Shown: piece after piece, positions 1 through 12,600 of the stretch
How positions within the stretch are numbered: the first letter of the stretch is position 1
Layout: the number at the start of each line of letters is the position of its first letter
Assembly: GCF_958299795.1 (NCBI RefSeq)
Contig: NC_133204.1
Span: forward strand, 26,770,183-26,834,182
Direction of reading: 5' to 3'
DNA length: 64,000 bases
Origin: Porites lutea
Taxonomy: Eukaryota > Cnidaria > Anthozoa > Scleractinia > Poritidae
Translations under genes and position numbers: made by a program
The notes under the pieces: generated by a model
The model's database searches: none
What the model was told of the DNA's origin: nothing
The model's input: the letters and a program-made list of their open reading frames with translations, nothing else

Positions 1-838
1 CCAGAAATTTAGAAAATGTATTGTTTTTTTGCGCTGAGACCACCAAACCAATTCTCAGTACAATATGTGTTTCATTAAATTGCTAATGCTAATGCTCGTC
101 GAAACACGTCACCCGGCCTTTTTACCTTCTATTTTAACAATTGCCTGAGAGTCCCTGTGAACGACATTAACCGTTTTGCTTACATAGAGTGACCACCAAA
201 GTCGGCTGGGAATGACACTAATCGTTTCTACTTACATAAAGTAGTTATCCAAAATCGACTATTTCAAGATGGCCGCCGCGTCTATATAACAAATACTAAA
301 CCTTACACGTTCATGTTCTGTGAAACTGCAATGAACCACCTCGTTTATATATACTTGTACGATTGAACGCCATTATAACAAACAGGATGGATATACAAGG
401 CAATACGGACCATCTAATTATCTGAATGCGTAGCCAAGAACCAACCTGGATTCCTCATAACATATAATGTTGAACTGTCGCTATTCAAACAATGCCTACA
501 AGCCTGGAAAATTAAGGATATCTATCTTGGATTTTTTGGTAAGAAAGTTGCCATGAACATTACGAAGATACCATTTAGTGATAATCGAATACAACTCGTT
601 GGCTATTCGATTTGAATTGAACAAGAAATTAGTTATAAGTGGTAATTCCCGACCAAACACTCTTGTCTGGGACGAATTTCAAATCACCTGAGGTTATCAA
701 TTAAAGGTAAAAGGATTAAAAACAGATTAATGACACTTAAGTTACAGTAACGTTGTCATTATTAGTATACAATTATACTACTGGAAACATTTTTATATTA
801 ATATGTGGTTAACTATTTGGCAATTAATAGCCATTTCA
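1..838. other. Host flanking DNA, no gene seen
   Basis: AT-rich unique sequence. No long open frame, tRNA-like fold or repeat was recognised. It runs into the minisatellite at about 839 through a decayed unit. Confidence 0.6.
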
Positions 839-2290
839 AAAGGGACCCTTTGCTATGTCATTTCAATTTGTCTTGACAAATTAGGTATTTCATCGAGTAA
901 TTGCCATTTCTGCCAAAACACGTTTTAAGAACAAGGCCAACATGCACTCTCTCTATATTTTTTTTTATTTGTGGTTGATGAAAAGATACAGAATTAGTGC
1001 GCGCCATTTTCGCCAAAATCGTCACTTTCCAAAGGGCCCCTTTGCCATCTCATTTGCATTTTTGTTTATAATTTGGCGATTTCGGCGATTAATCGCCATT
1101 TCCGCCATTTTCGCCAAATACGCCATTTTCGCCAATATCGCCATTTTCTGAAGGCCCCCTTTGCCATCTCATTTGAATTTTTGTTTACAGTTTGGCGATT
1201 TCGGAGATTAATCGCCATTTCTGCCATTTTCGCCAAATACGCCATTTTCCAAAGGGCCCCTTTGCCATCTCATTTGAATTTTTGTTTACAGTTTGGCGTG
1301 TTTGGCGATTAATTGCCATTTCTGCCATTTTCGCCAAATATGCCATTTTCGCCGAAATCGCCACTTTCCAAAGGGCCCCTTTGTCATCTCATTTGAATTT
1401 TTGTTGACAGTTTGGCGATTTTGGTGATTAAGCGCCATTTCTGCCATTTTCGTCAAATACGCCATTTTCGCTAATATTGCCACTTTCCAAAGGTCCCCTT
1501 TGCCATCTCATTTGAATTTTTGTTTATAGTTTGGCGATTTTGGCGATTAATTGCCATTTCTGCCATTTTCGCCAAATACGCCATTTTCGCCAAAATCGCC
1601 ACTTTGCAAAGGGCCCCTTCGCCATCTCAATTGACTCTTTGTTTGTAGTTTGGCGATTTTGTCCATTAATTACCATTTCTTCCATTTTCGCTGAAATCGC
1701 CACTTTGCAAAGGGCCCCTTTGCCATCTCATTTGAATTTTTGTTTACAGTTTGGCAATTTTGGCGATTAATTGCCATTTCTGCCATTTTCGCCAAAAACG
1801 CCATTTTCGCCGAAATCGCCACTTTGCAAAGGGCCCCTTTGCCACCTCATTTGAATTTTTGTTTACAGTTTGGCGATTTTGGCGATTAACGCCATTTCTG
1901 CCATTTTCGCCAAATACGCCATTTACGCCGAAATCGCCACTTTGCAAAGGGCCCCTTTGCCATCTCATTTGAATTGTTGTTTATAGTTTGGCGATTTTGG
2001 CGATTAATTGCCATTTCTGCCATTTTCGCCAAATACGCCATTTTCGCCAAAATCGCCACTTTGCAAAGGGTCCCTTTGCCATCTCATTTGAATTTTTGTT
2101 TACAGTTTGGGGATTTTGGCGATTAAGCGCCATTTCTGCCATTTTCGCCAAATACGCCATTTTCGCCAAAATCGCCACTTTGTAAAGGGCCCCTTTGCCA
2201 CCTCATTTGAATTTTGTTTATAGTTTGGCGATTTTGGCGATTAATTGCCATTTGTGCCATTTTCGCCAATACGTGCATTTCTGGACATAT
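839..2290. repeat. Minisatellite, about 119-bp units
   Basis: About eleven tandem copies are anchored on GCCATCTCATTTGAATTTTT, found near 1044, 1163, 1264, 1383, 1502, 1621, 1722, 1841, 1959, 2078 and 2197. Spacing is 118-119 bp, or 101 bp where one 18-bp subrepeat is missing. Each unit carries degenerate GCCATTTTCGCC subrepeats. It also has the arms GGCGATTTTGGCGA and TCGCCAAAATCGCC, which are perfect reverse complements, so each unit could form a hairpin. The near-palindrome AAAGGGCCCCTTT recurs in most units. A decayed unit lies at 839-1020. The short open frames in the array are by-products of the repeat. The array abuts the 5S cluster directly. Confidence 0.9.
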
Positions 2291-2564
2291 CTCAAACGAA
2301 GACAGGACAGCCCCTACAAAGATTGACACACTCCCTAGTGTAGTTTCCTCTTTTCCACAAGGTCCATCCTTAGCATGGAATTGAAACTGTGATTCAGATT
2401 ATTAACGCCATGAGCTTTTTATAGAGGAAAACATTTCACCGCAGTTCTGTTGTCAAACTATTTCCACTGGTTGCAGACGTCAGGGTTGGCCACTCAGTCC
2501 AGTACAGAAGCAAGAAGACGGAACTCAACTATTTGATCTTACCTTTCGGCCGCTTGCTCTCGTC

Positions 2565-2683
2565 GTCTACGACCACACCACAGGGGAAAAACCGGTTCCC
2601 ATCCGAACACCGAAGTAAAGTCCTGTCGGGCGGGTCTAGTACCTTGGCGGGGGACCACCTGGGAATAGCCCGTGTTGTAGACA
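2565..2683 (+). rRNA. 5S rRNA (copy 1, reference copy)
   Basis: 119 nt, start set at GTCTACGACC. This pairs with GTTGTAGAC at the 3' end to give the 9-bp helix I. The internal promoter regions are recognisable: a box A-like AAGTAAAGTCCTG and a box C-like GGGGGACCACCTGGGAAT. The sequence departs from the usual animal 5S (for example AAGTAAAGTCC instead of AAGTTAAGCAA). However, helix II (CAGG/CCTG) and the helix V region (CGGG/CCCG and CTA/TAG) keep their pairing, so it looks functional. TTTT at 2689-2692 is the likely pol III terminator, backed up by a T9-10 run about 60 nt further on. Confidence 0.92.
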
Positions 2684-5600
2684 TCTCCTTTTGCTCTTCT
2701 CGCCAACTATTTTTCTTCTGTCTGCTCGCGAGCTTTACGTGATTGTTTTTTTTTCTCGTTTCTTGTTAGTGTTGTTTAAACTATCCTAAAAGACTAGCCA
2801 AAGGCACTGCAAATAACTCTGAACCAAACGAAGACAGGACAGCCCCTACAAAGATTGCCACACTCCCTAGTGTAGTTTCCTCTTTTCCACAAGGTCCATC
2901 CTTAGCATGGAATTGAAACTGTGATTCAGATTATTAACGCCATGAGCTTTTTATAGAGGAAAACATTTCACCGCAGTTCTGTTGTCAAACTATTTCCACT
3001 GGTTGCAGACGTCAGGGTTGGCCACTCAGTCTAGTACAGAAGCAAGAAGACGGAACTCAACTATTTGATCTTACCTTTCGGCCGCTGGCTCTCGTCGTCT
3101 ACGACCACACCACCGGAGAAAAACCGGTTCCCATCCGAACACCGAAGTAAAGTCCTGTCGGGCGGGTCTAGTACCTTGGCGGGGGACCACCTGGGAATAG
3201 CCCGTGTTGTAGACATCTCCTTTTGCTCTTCTCGCCAACTATTTTTCTTCTGTCTGCTCGCGAGCTTTACGTGATTGTTTTTTTTTCTCGTTTCTTGTTA
3301 GTGTTGTTTAAACTATCCTAAAAGACTAGCCAAAGGCACTGCAAATAACTCTGAACCAAACGAAGACAGGACAGCCCCTACAAAGATTGCCACACTCCCT
3401 AGTGTAGTTTCCTCTTTTCCACAAGGTCCATCCTTAGCATGGAATTGAAACTGTGATTCAGATTATTAACGCCATGAGCTTTTTATAGAGGAAAACATTT
3501 CACCGCAGTTCTGTTGTCAAACTATTTCCACTGGTTGCAGACGTCAGGGTTGGCCACTCAGTCTAGTACAGAAGCAAGAAGACGGAACTCAACTATTTGA
3601 TCTTACCTTTCGGCCGCTGGCTCTCGTCGTCTACGACCACACCACCGGAGAAAAACCGGTTCCCATCCGAACACCGAAGTAAAGTCCTGTCGGGCGGGTC
3701 TAGTACCTTGGCGGGGGACCACCTGGGAATAGCCCGTGTTGTAGACATCTCCTTTTGCTCTTCTCGCCAACTATTTTTCTTCTGTCTGCTCGCGAGCTTT
3801 ACGTGATTGTTTTTTTTTTCTCGTTTCTTGTTAGTGTTGTTTAAACTATCCTAAAAGACTAGCCAAAGGCACTGCAAATAACTCTGAACCAAACGAAGAC
3901 AGGACAGCCCCTACAAAGATTGACACACTCCCTAGTGTAGTTTCCTCTTTTCCACAAGGTCCATCCTTAGCATGGAATTGAAACTGTGATTCAGATTATT
4001 AACGCCATGAGCTTTTTATAGAGGAAAACATTTCACCGCAGTTCTGTTGTCAAACTATTTCCACTGGTTGCAGACGTCAGGGTTGGCCACTCAGTCCAGT
4101 ACAGAAGCAAGAAGACGGAACTCAACTATTTGATCTTACCTTTCGGCCGCTTGCTCTCGTCGTCTACGACCACACCACAGGGGAAAAACCGGTTCCCATC
4201 CGAACACCGAAGTAAAGTCCTGTCGGGCGGGTCTAGTACCTTGGCGGGGGACCACCTGGGAATAGCCCGTGTTGTAGACATCTCCTTTTGCTCTTCTCGC
4301 CAACTATTTTTCTTCTGTCTGCTCGCGAGCTTTACGTGATTGTTTTTTTTTCTCGTTTCTTGTTAGTGTTGTTTAAACTATCCTAAAAGACTAGCCAAAG
4401 GCACTGCAAATAACTCTGAACCAAACGAAGACAGGACAGCCCCTACAAAGATTGCCACACTACCTAGTGTAGTTTCCTCTTTTCCACAAGGTCCATCCTT
4501 AGCATGGAATTGAAACTGTGATTCAGATTATTAACGCCATGAGCTTTTTATAGAGGAAAACATTTCACCGCAGTTCTGTTGTCAAACTATTTCCACTGGT
4601 TGCAGACGTCAGGGTTGGCCACTCAGTCCAGTACAGAAGCAAGAAGACGGAACTCAACTATTTGATCTTACCTTTCGGCCGCTTGCTCTCGTCGTCTACG
4701 ACCACACCACAGGGGAAAAACCGGTTCCCATCCGAACACCGAAGTAAAGTCCTGTCGGGCGGGTCTAGTACCTTGGCGGGGGACCACCTGGGAATAGCCC
4801 GTGTTGTAGACATCTCCTTTTGCTCTTCTCGCCAACTATTTTTCTTCTGTCTGCTCGCGAGCTTTACGTGATTGTTTTTTTTTTCTCGTTTCTTGTTAGT
4901 GTTGTTTAAACTATCCTAAAAGACTAGCCAAAGGCACTGCAAATAACTCTGAACCAAACGAAGACAGGACAGCCCCTACAAAGATTGACACACTCCCTAG
5001 TGTAGTTTCCTCTTTTCCACAAGGTCCATCCTTAGCATGGAATTGAAACTGTGATTCAGATTATTAACGCCATGAGCTTTTTATAGAGGAAAACATTTCA
5101 CCGCAGTTCTGTTGTCAAACTATTTCCACTGGTTGCAGACGTCAGGGTTGGCCACTCAGTCCAGTACAGAAGCGAGAAGACGGAACTCAACTATTTGATC
5201 TTACCTTTCGGCCGCTTGCTCTCGTCGTCTACGACCACACCACAGGGGAAAAACCGGTTCCCATCCGAACACCGAAGTAAAGTCCTGTCGGGCGGGTCTA
5301 GTACCTTGGCGGGGGACCACCTGGGAATAGCCCGTGTTGTAGACATCTCCTTTTGCTCTTCTCGCCAACTATTTTTCTTCTGTCTGCTCGCGAGCTTTAC
5401 GTGATTGTTTTTTTTTTCTCGTTTCTTGTTAGTGTTGTTTAAACTATCCTAAAAGACTAGCCAAAGGCACTGCAAATAACTCTGAACCAAACGAAGACAG
5501 GACAGCCCCTACAAAGATTGACACACTCCCTAGTGTAGTTTCCTCTTTTCCACAAGGTCCATCCTTAGCATGGAATTGAAACTGTGATTCAGATTATTAA

Positions 5601-8600
5601 CGCCATGAGCTTTTTATAGAGGAAAACATTTCACCGCAGTTCTGTTGTCAAACTATTTCCACTGGTTGCAGACGTCAGGGTTGGCCACTCAGTCCAGTAC
5701 AGAAGCAAGAAGACGGAACTCAACTATTTGATCTTACCTTTCGGCCGCTTGCTCTCGTCGTCTACGACCACACCACAGGGGAAAAACCGGTTCCCATCCG
5801 AACACCGAAGTAAAGTCCTGTCGGGCGGGTCTAGTACCTTGGCGGGGGACCACCTGGGAATAGCCCGTGTTGTAGACATCTCCTTTTGCTCTTCTCGCCA
5901 ACTATTTTTCTTCTGTCTGCTCGCGAGCTTTACGTGATTGTTTTTTTTTTCTCGTTTCTTGTTAGTGTTGTTTAAACTATCCTAAAAGACTAGCCAAAGG
6001 CACTGCAAATAACTCTGAACCAAACGAAGACAGGACAGCCCCTACAAAGATTGACACACTCCCTAGTGTAGTTTCCTCTTTTCCACAAGGTCCATCCTTA
6101 GCATGGAATTGAAACTGTGATTCAGATTATTAACGCCATGAGCTTTTTATAGAGGAAAACATTTCACCGCAGTTCTGTTGTCAAACTATTTCCACTGGTT
6201 GCAGACGTCAGGGTTGGCCACTCAGTCCAGTACAGAAGCGAGAAGACGGAACTCAACTATTTGATCTTACCTTTCGGCCGCTTGCTCTCGTCGTCTACGA
6301 CCACACCACAGGGGAAAAACCGGTTCCCATCCGAACACCGAAGTAAAGTCCTGTCGGGCGGGTCTAGTACCTTGGCGGGGGACCACCTGGGAATAGCCCG
6401 TGTTGTAGACATCTCCTTTTGCTCTTCTCGCCAACTATTTTTCTTCTGTCTGCTCGCGAGCTTTACGTGATTGTTTTTTTTTTCTCGTTTCTTGTTAGTG
6501 GTGTTTAAACTATCCTAAAAGACTAGCCAAAGGCACTGCAAATAACTCTGAACCAAACGAAGACAGGACAGCCCCTACAAAGATTGACACACTCCCTAGT
6601 GTAGTTTCCTCTTTTCCACAAGGTCCATCCTTAGCATGGAATTGAAACTGTGATTCAGATTATTAACGCCATGAGCTTTTTATAGAGGAAAACATTTCAC
6701 CACAGTTCTGTTGTCAAACTATTTCAACTGGTTGCAGACGTCAGGGTTGGCCACTCAGTCCCGTACAGAAGCAAGAAGACGGAACTCAACTATTTGATCT
6801 TACCTTTCGGCCGCTTGCTCTCGTCGTCTACGACCACACCACAGGGGAAAAACCGGTTCCCATCCGAACACCGAAGTAAAGTCCTGTCGGGCGGGTCTAG
6901 TACCTTGGCGGGGGACCACCTGGGAATAGCCCGTGTTGTAGACATCTCCTTTTGCTCTTCTCGCCAACTATTTTTCTTCTGTCTGCTCGCGAGCTTTACG
7001 TGATTGTTTTTTTTTTCTCGTTTCTTGTTAGTGTTGTTTAAACTATCCTAAAAGACTAGCCAAAGGCACTGCAAATAACTCTGAACCAAACGAAGACAGG
7101 ACAGCCCCTACAAAGATTGCCACACTCCCTAGTGTAGTTTCCTCTTTTCCACAAGGTCCATCCTTAGCATGGAATTGAAACTGTGATTCAGATTATTAAC
7201 GCCATGAGCTTTTTATAGAGGAAAACATTTCACCGCAGTTCTGTTGTCAAACTATTTCCACTGGTTGCAGACGTCAGGGTTGGCCACTCAGTCCAGTACA
7301 GAAGCAAGAAGACGGAACTCAACTATTTGATCTTACCTTTCGGCCGCTTGCTCTCGTCGTCTACGACCACACCACAGGGGAAAAACCGGTTCCCATCCGT
7401 ACACCGAAGTAAAGTCCTGTCGGGCGGGTCTAGTACCTTGGCGGGGGACCACCTGGGAATAGCCCGTGTTGTAGACATCTCCTTTTGCTCTTCTCGCCAA
7501 CTATTTTTCTTCTGTCTGCTCGCGAGCTTTACGTGATTGTTTTTTTTTTCTCGTTTCTTGTTAGTGTTGTTTAAACTATCCTAAAAGACTAGCCAAAGGC
7601 ACTGCAAATAACTCTGAACCAAACGAAGACAGGACAGCCCCTACAAAGATTGACACACTCCCTAGTGTAGTTTCCTCTTTTCCACAAGGTCCATCCTTAG
7701 CATGGAATTGAAACTGTGATTCAGATTATTAACGCCATGAGCTTTTTATAGAGGAAAACATTTCACCACAGTTCTGTTGTCAAACTATTTCAACTGGTTG
7801 CAGACGTCAGGGTTGGCCACTCAGTCCCGTACAGAAGCAAGAAGACGGAACTCAACTATTTGATCTTACCTTTCGGCCGCTTGCTCTCGTCGTCTACGAC
7901 CACACCACAGGGGAAAAACCGGTTCCCATCCGAACACCGAAGTAAAGTCCTGTCGGGCGGGTCTAGTACCTTGGCGGGGGACCACCTGGGAATAGCCCGT
8001 GTTGTAGACATCTCCTTTTGCTCTTCTCGCCAACTATTTTTCTTCTGTCTGCTCGCGAGCTTTACGTGATTGTTTTTTTTTTCTCGTTTCTTGTTAGTGT
8101 TGTTTAAACTATCCTAAAAGACTAGCCAAAGGCACTGCAAATAACTCTGAACCAAACGAAGACAGGACAGCCCCTACAAAGATTGCCACACTCCCTAGTG
8201 TAGTTTCCTCTTTTCCACAAGGTCCATCCTTAGCATGGAATTGAAACTGTGATTCACATTATTAACGCCATGAGCTTTTTATAGAGGAAAACATTTCACC
8301 GCAGTTCTGTTGTCAAACTATTTCCACTGGTTGCAGACGTCAGGGTTGGCCACTCAGTCCAGTACAGAAGCAAGAAGACGGAACTCAACTATTTGATCTT
8401 ACCTTTCGGCCGCTTGCTCTCGTCGTCTACGACCACACCACAGGGGAAAAACCGGTTCCCATCCGTACACCGAAGTAAAGTCCTGTCGGGCGGGTCTAGT
8501 ACCTTGGCGGGGGACCACCTGGGAATAGCCCGTGTTGTAGACATCTCCTTTTGCTCTTCTCGCCAACTATTTTTCTTCTGTCTGCTCGCGAGCTTTACGT

Positions 8601-9489
8601 GATTGTTTTTTTTTTCTCGTTTCTTGTTAGTGTTGTTTAAACTATCCTAAAAGACTAGCCAAAGGCACTGCAAATAACTCTGAACCAAACGAAGACAGGA
8701 CAGCCCCTACAAAGATTGCCACACTACCTAGTGTAGTTTCCTCTTTTCCACAAGGTCCATCCTTAGCATGGAATTGAAACTGTGATTCAGATTATTAACG
8801 CCATGAGCTTTTTATAGAGGAAAACATTTCACCGCAGCTCTGTTGTCAAACTATTTCCACTGGTTGCAGACGTCAGGGTTGGCCACTCAGTCCAGTACAG
8901 AAGCAAGAAGACGGAACTCAAGTATTTGATCTTACCTTTCGGCCGCTTGCTCTCGTCGTCTACGACCACACCACAGGGGAAAAACCGGTTCCCATCCGAA
9001 CACCGAAGTAAAGTCCTGTCGGGCGGGTCTAGTACCTTGGCGGGGGACCACCTGGGAATAGCCCGTGTTGTAGACATCTCCTTTTGCTCTTCTCGCCAAC
9101 TATTTTTCTTCTGTCTGCTCGCGAGCTTTACGTGATTGTTTTTTTTTTCTCGTTTCTTGTTAGTGTTGTTTAAACTATCCTAAAAGACTAGCCAAAGGCA
9201 CTGCAAATAACTCTGAACCAAACGAAGACAGGACAGCCCCTACAAAGATTGCCACACTCCCTAGTGTAGTTCCTCTTTTCCACAAGGTCCATCCTTAGCA
9301 TGGAATTGAAACTGTGATTCAGATTATTAACGCCATGAGCTTTTTATAGAGGAAAACATTTCACCGCAGTTCTGTTGTCAAACTATTTCCACTGGTTGCA
9401 GACGTCAGGGTTGGCCACTCAGTCCAGTACAGAAGCAAGAAGACGGAACTCAACTATTTGATCTTACCTTTCGGCTGCTTGCTCTCGTC

Positions 9490-9608
9490 GTCTACGACCA
9501 CACCACAGGGGAAAAACCGGTTCCCATCCGAACACCGAAGTAAAGTCCTGTCGGGCGGGTCTAGTACCTTGAAGGGAGACCACCTGGGAATAGCCCGTGT
9601 TGTAGACA
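9490..9608 (+). rRNA. 5S rRNA variant copy (box C region changed)
   Basis: This copy and the one at 15350 read CTTGAAGGGAGACC where the majority reads CTTGGCGGGGGACC. The change lies in the intermediate/box C region of the internal promoter. The upstream spacer variant TCGGCTGC is shared too. The pair is therefore a copied block, not two independent mutations. Whether it is transcribed cannot be seen from sequence. Confidence 0.8.
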
Positions 9609-12600
9609 TCTCCTTTTGCTCTTCTCGCCAACTATTTTTCTTCTGTCTGCTCGCGAGCTTTACGTGATTGTTTTTTTTTCTCGTTTCTTGTTAGTGTTGT
9701 TTAAACTATCCTAAAAGACTAGCCAAAGGCACTGCAAATAACTCTGAACCAAACGAAGACAGGACAGCCCCTACAAAGATTGACACACTCCCTAGTGTAG
9801 TTTCCTCTTTTCCACAAGGTCCATCCTTAGCATGGAATTGAAACTGTGATTCAGATTATTAACGCCATGAGCTTTTTATAGAGGAAAACATTTCACCACA
9901 GTTCTGTTGTCAAACTATTTCCACTGGTTGCAGACGTCAGGGTTGGCCACTCAGTCCAGTACAGAAGCAAGAAGACGGAACTCAACTATTTGATCTTACC
10001 TTTCGGCCGCTTGCTCTCGTCGTCTACGACCACACCACAGGGGAAAAACCGGTTCCCATCCGAACACCGAAGTAAAGTCCTGTCGGGCGGGTCTAGTACC
10101 TTGGCGGGGGACCACCTGGGAATAGCCCGTGTTGTAGACATCTCCTTTTGCTCTTCTCGCCAACTATTTTTCTTCTGTCTGCTCGCGAGCTTTACGTGAT
10201 TGTTTTCTTTTTCTCGTTTCTTGTTAGTGTTGTTTAAACTATCCTAAAAGACTAGCCAAAGGCACTGCAAATAACTCTGAACCAAACGAAGACAGGACAG
10301 CCCCTACAAAGATTGCCACACTCCCTAGTGTAGTTTCCTCTTTTCCACAAGGTCCATCCTTAGCATGGAATTGAAACTGTGATTGAGATTATTAACGCCA
10401 TGAGCTTTTTATAGAGGAAAACATTTCACCGCAGTTCTGTTGTCAAACTATTTCCACTGGTTTCAGACGTCAGGGTTGGCCACTCAGTCCAGTACAGAAG
10501 CAAGAAGACGGAACTCAACTATTTGATCTTACCTTTCGGCCGCTTGCTCTCGTCGTCTACGACCACACCACAGGGGAAAAACCGGTTCCCATCCGAACAC
10601 CGAAGTAAAGTCCTGTCGGGCGGGTCTAGTACCTTGGCGGGGGACCACCTGGGAATAGCCCGTGTTGTAGACATCTCCTTTTGCTCTTCTCGCCAACTAT
10701 TTTTCTTCTGTCTGCTCGCGAGCTTTACGTGATTGTTTTTTTTTCTCGTTTCTTGTTAGTGTTGTTTAAACTATCCTAAAAGACTAGCCAAAGGCACTGC
10801 AAATAACTCTGAACCAAACGAAGACAGGACAGCCCCTACAAAGATTGCCACACTACCTAGTGTAGTTTCCTCTTTTCCACAAGGTCCATCCTTAGCATGG
10901 AATTGAAACTGTGATTCAGATTATTAACGCCATGAGCTTTTTATAGAGGAAAACATTTCACCGCAGTTCTGTTGTCAAACTATTTCCACTGGTTGCAGAC
11001 GTCAGGGTTGGCCACTCAGTCCAGTACAGAAGCAAGAAGACGGAACTCAACTATTTGATCTTACCTTTCGGCCGCTTGCTCTCGTCGTCTACGACCACAC
11101 CACAGGGGAAAAACCGGTTCCCATCCGAACACCGAAGTAAAGTCCTGTCGGGCGGGTCTAGTACCTTGGCGGGGGACCACCTGGGAATAGCCCGTGTTGT
11201 AGACATCTCCTTTTGCTCTTCTCGCCAACTATTTTTCTTCTGTCTGCTCGCGAGCTTTACGTGATTGTTTTTTTTTTCTCGTTTCTTGTTAGTGTTGTTT
11301 AAACTATCCTAAAAGACTAGCCAAAGGCACTGCAAATAACTCTGAACCAAACGAAGACAGGACAGCCCCTACAAAGATTGCCACACTCCCTAGTGTAGTT
11401 TCCTCTTTTCCACAAGGTCCATCCTTAGCATGGAATTGAAACTGTGATTGAGATTATTAACGCCATGAGCTTTTTATAGAGGAAAACATTTCACCGCAGT
11501 TCTGTTGTCAAACTATTTCCACTGGTTGCAGACGTCAGGGTTGGCCACTCAGTCCAGTACAGAAGCAAGAAGACGGAACTCAACTATTTGATCTTACCTT
11601 TCGGCCGCTTGCTCTCGTCGTCTACGACCACACCACAGGGGAAAAACCGGTTCCCATCCGAACACCGAAGTAAAGTCCTGTCGGGCGGGTCTAGTACCTT
11701 GGCGGGGGACCACCTGGGAATAGCCCGTGTTGTAGACATCTCCTTTTGCTCTTCTCGCCAACTATTTTTCTTCTGTCTGCTCGCGAGCTTTACGTGATTG
11801 TTTTTTTTTCTCGTTTCTTGTTAGTGTTGTTTAAACTATCCTAAAAGACTAGCCAAAGGCACTGCAAATAACTCTGAACCAAACGAAGACAGGACAGCCC
11901 CTACAAAGATTGCCACACTACCTAGTGTAGTTTCCTCTTTTCCACAAGGTCCATCCTTAGCATGGAATTGAAACTGTGATTCAGATTATTAACGCCATGA
12001 GCTTTTTATAGAGGAAAACATTTCACCGCAGTTCTGTTGTCAAACTATTTCCACTGGTTGCAGACGTCAGGGTTGGCCACTCAGTCCAGTACAGAAGCAA
12101 GAAGACGGAACTCAACTATTTGATCTTACCTTTCGGCCGCTTGCTCTCGTCGTCTACGACCACACCACAGGGGAAAAACCGGTTCCCATCCGAACACCGA
12201 AGTAAAGTCCTGTCGGGCGGGTCTAGTACCTTGGCGGGGGACCACCTGGGAATAGCCCGTGTTGTAGACATCTCCTTTTGCTCTTCTCGCCAACTATTTT
12301 TCTTCTGTCTGCTCGCGAGCTTTACGTGATTGTTTTTTTTTTCTCGTTTCTTGTTAGTGTTGTTTAAACTATCCTAAAAGACTAGCCAAAGGCACTGCAA
12401 ATAACTCTGAACCAAACGAAGACAGGACAGCCCCTACAAAGATTGCCACACTCCCTAGTGTAGTTTCCTCTTTTCCACAAGGTCCATCCTTAGCATGGAA
12501 TTGAAACTGTGATTCAGATTATTAACGCCATGAGCTTTTTATAGAGGAAAACATTTCACCGCAGTTCTGTTGTCAAACTATTTCCACTGGTTGCAGACGT

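Noticed and set aside
942-2329. Phe/Arg-rich open frames on both strands of the minisatellite
   Set aside because: Translations of the GCCATTTTCGCC subrepeats. No start context or domain.
2473-2564. Spliced-leader or U1-like gene in the 5S spacer (CTTACCT on plus, GGTAAG on minus)
   Set aside because: Only the short splice-site-like motif matches. No Sm site, no U1 body and no stable fold in the right place.
8829-9077. 82-codon antisense frame over 5S copies (also at 14688)
   Set aside because: Opened by single spacer variants in two copied units. It is antisense to the 5S gene and not conserved in other units.
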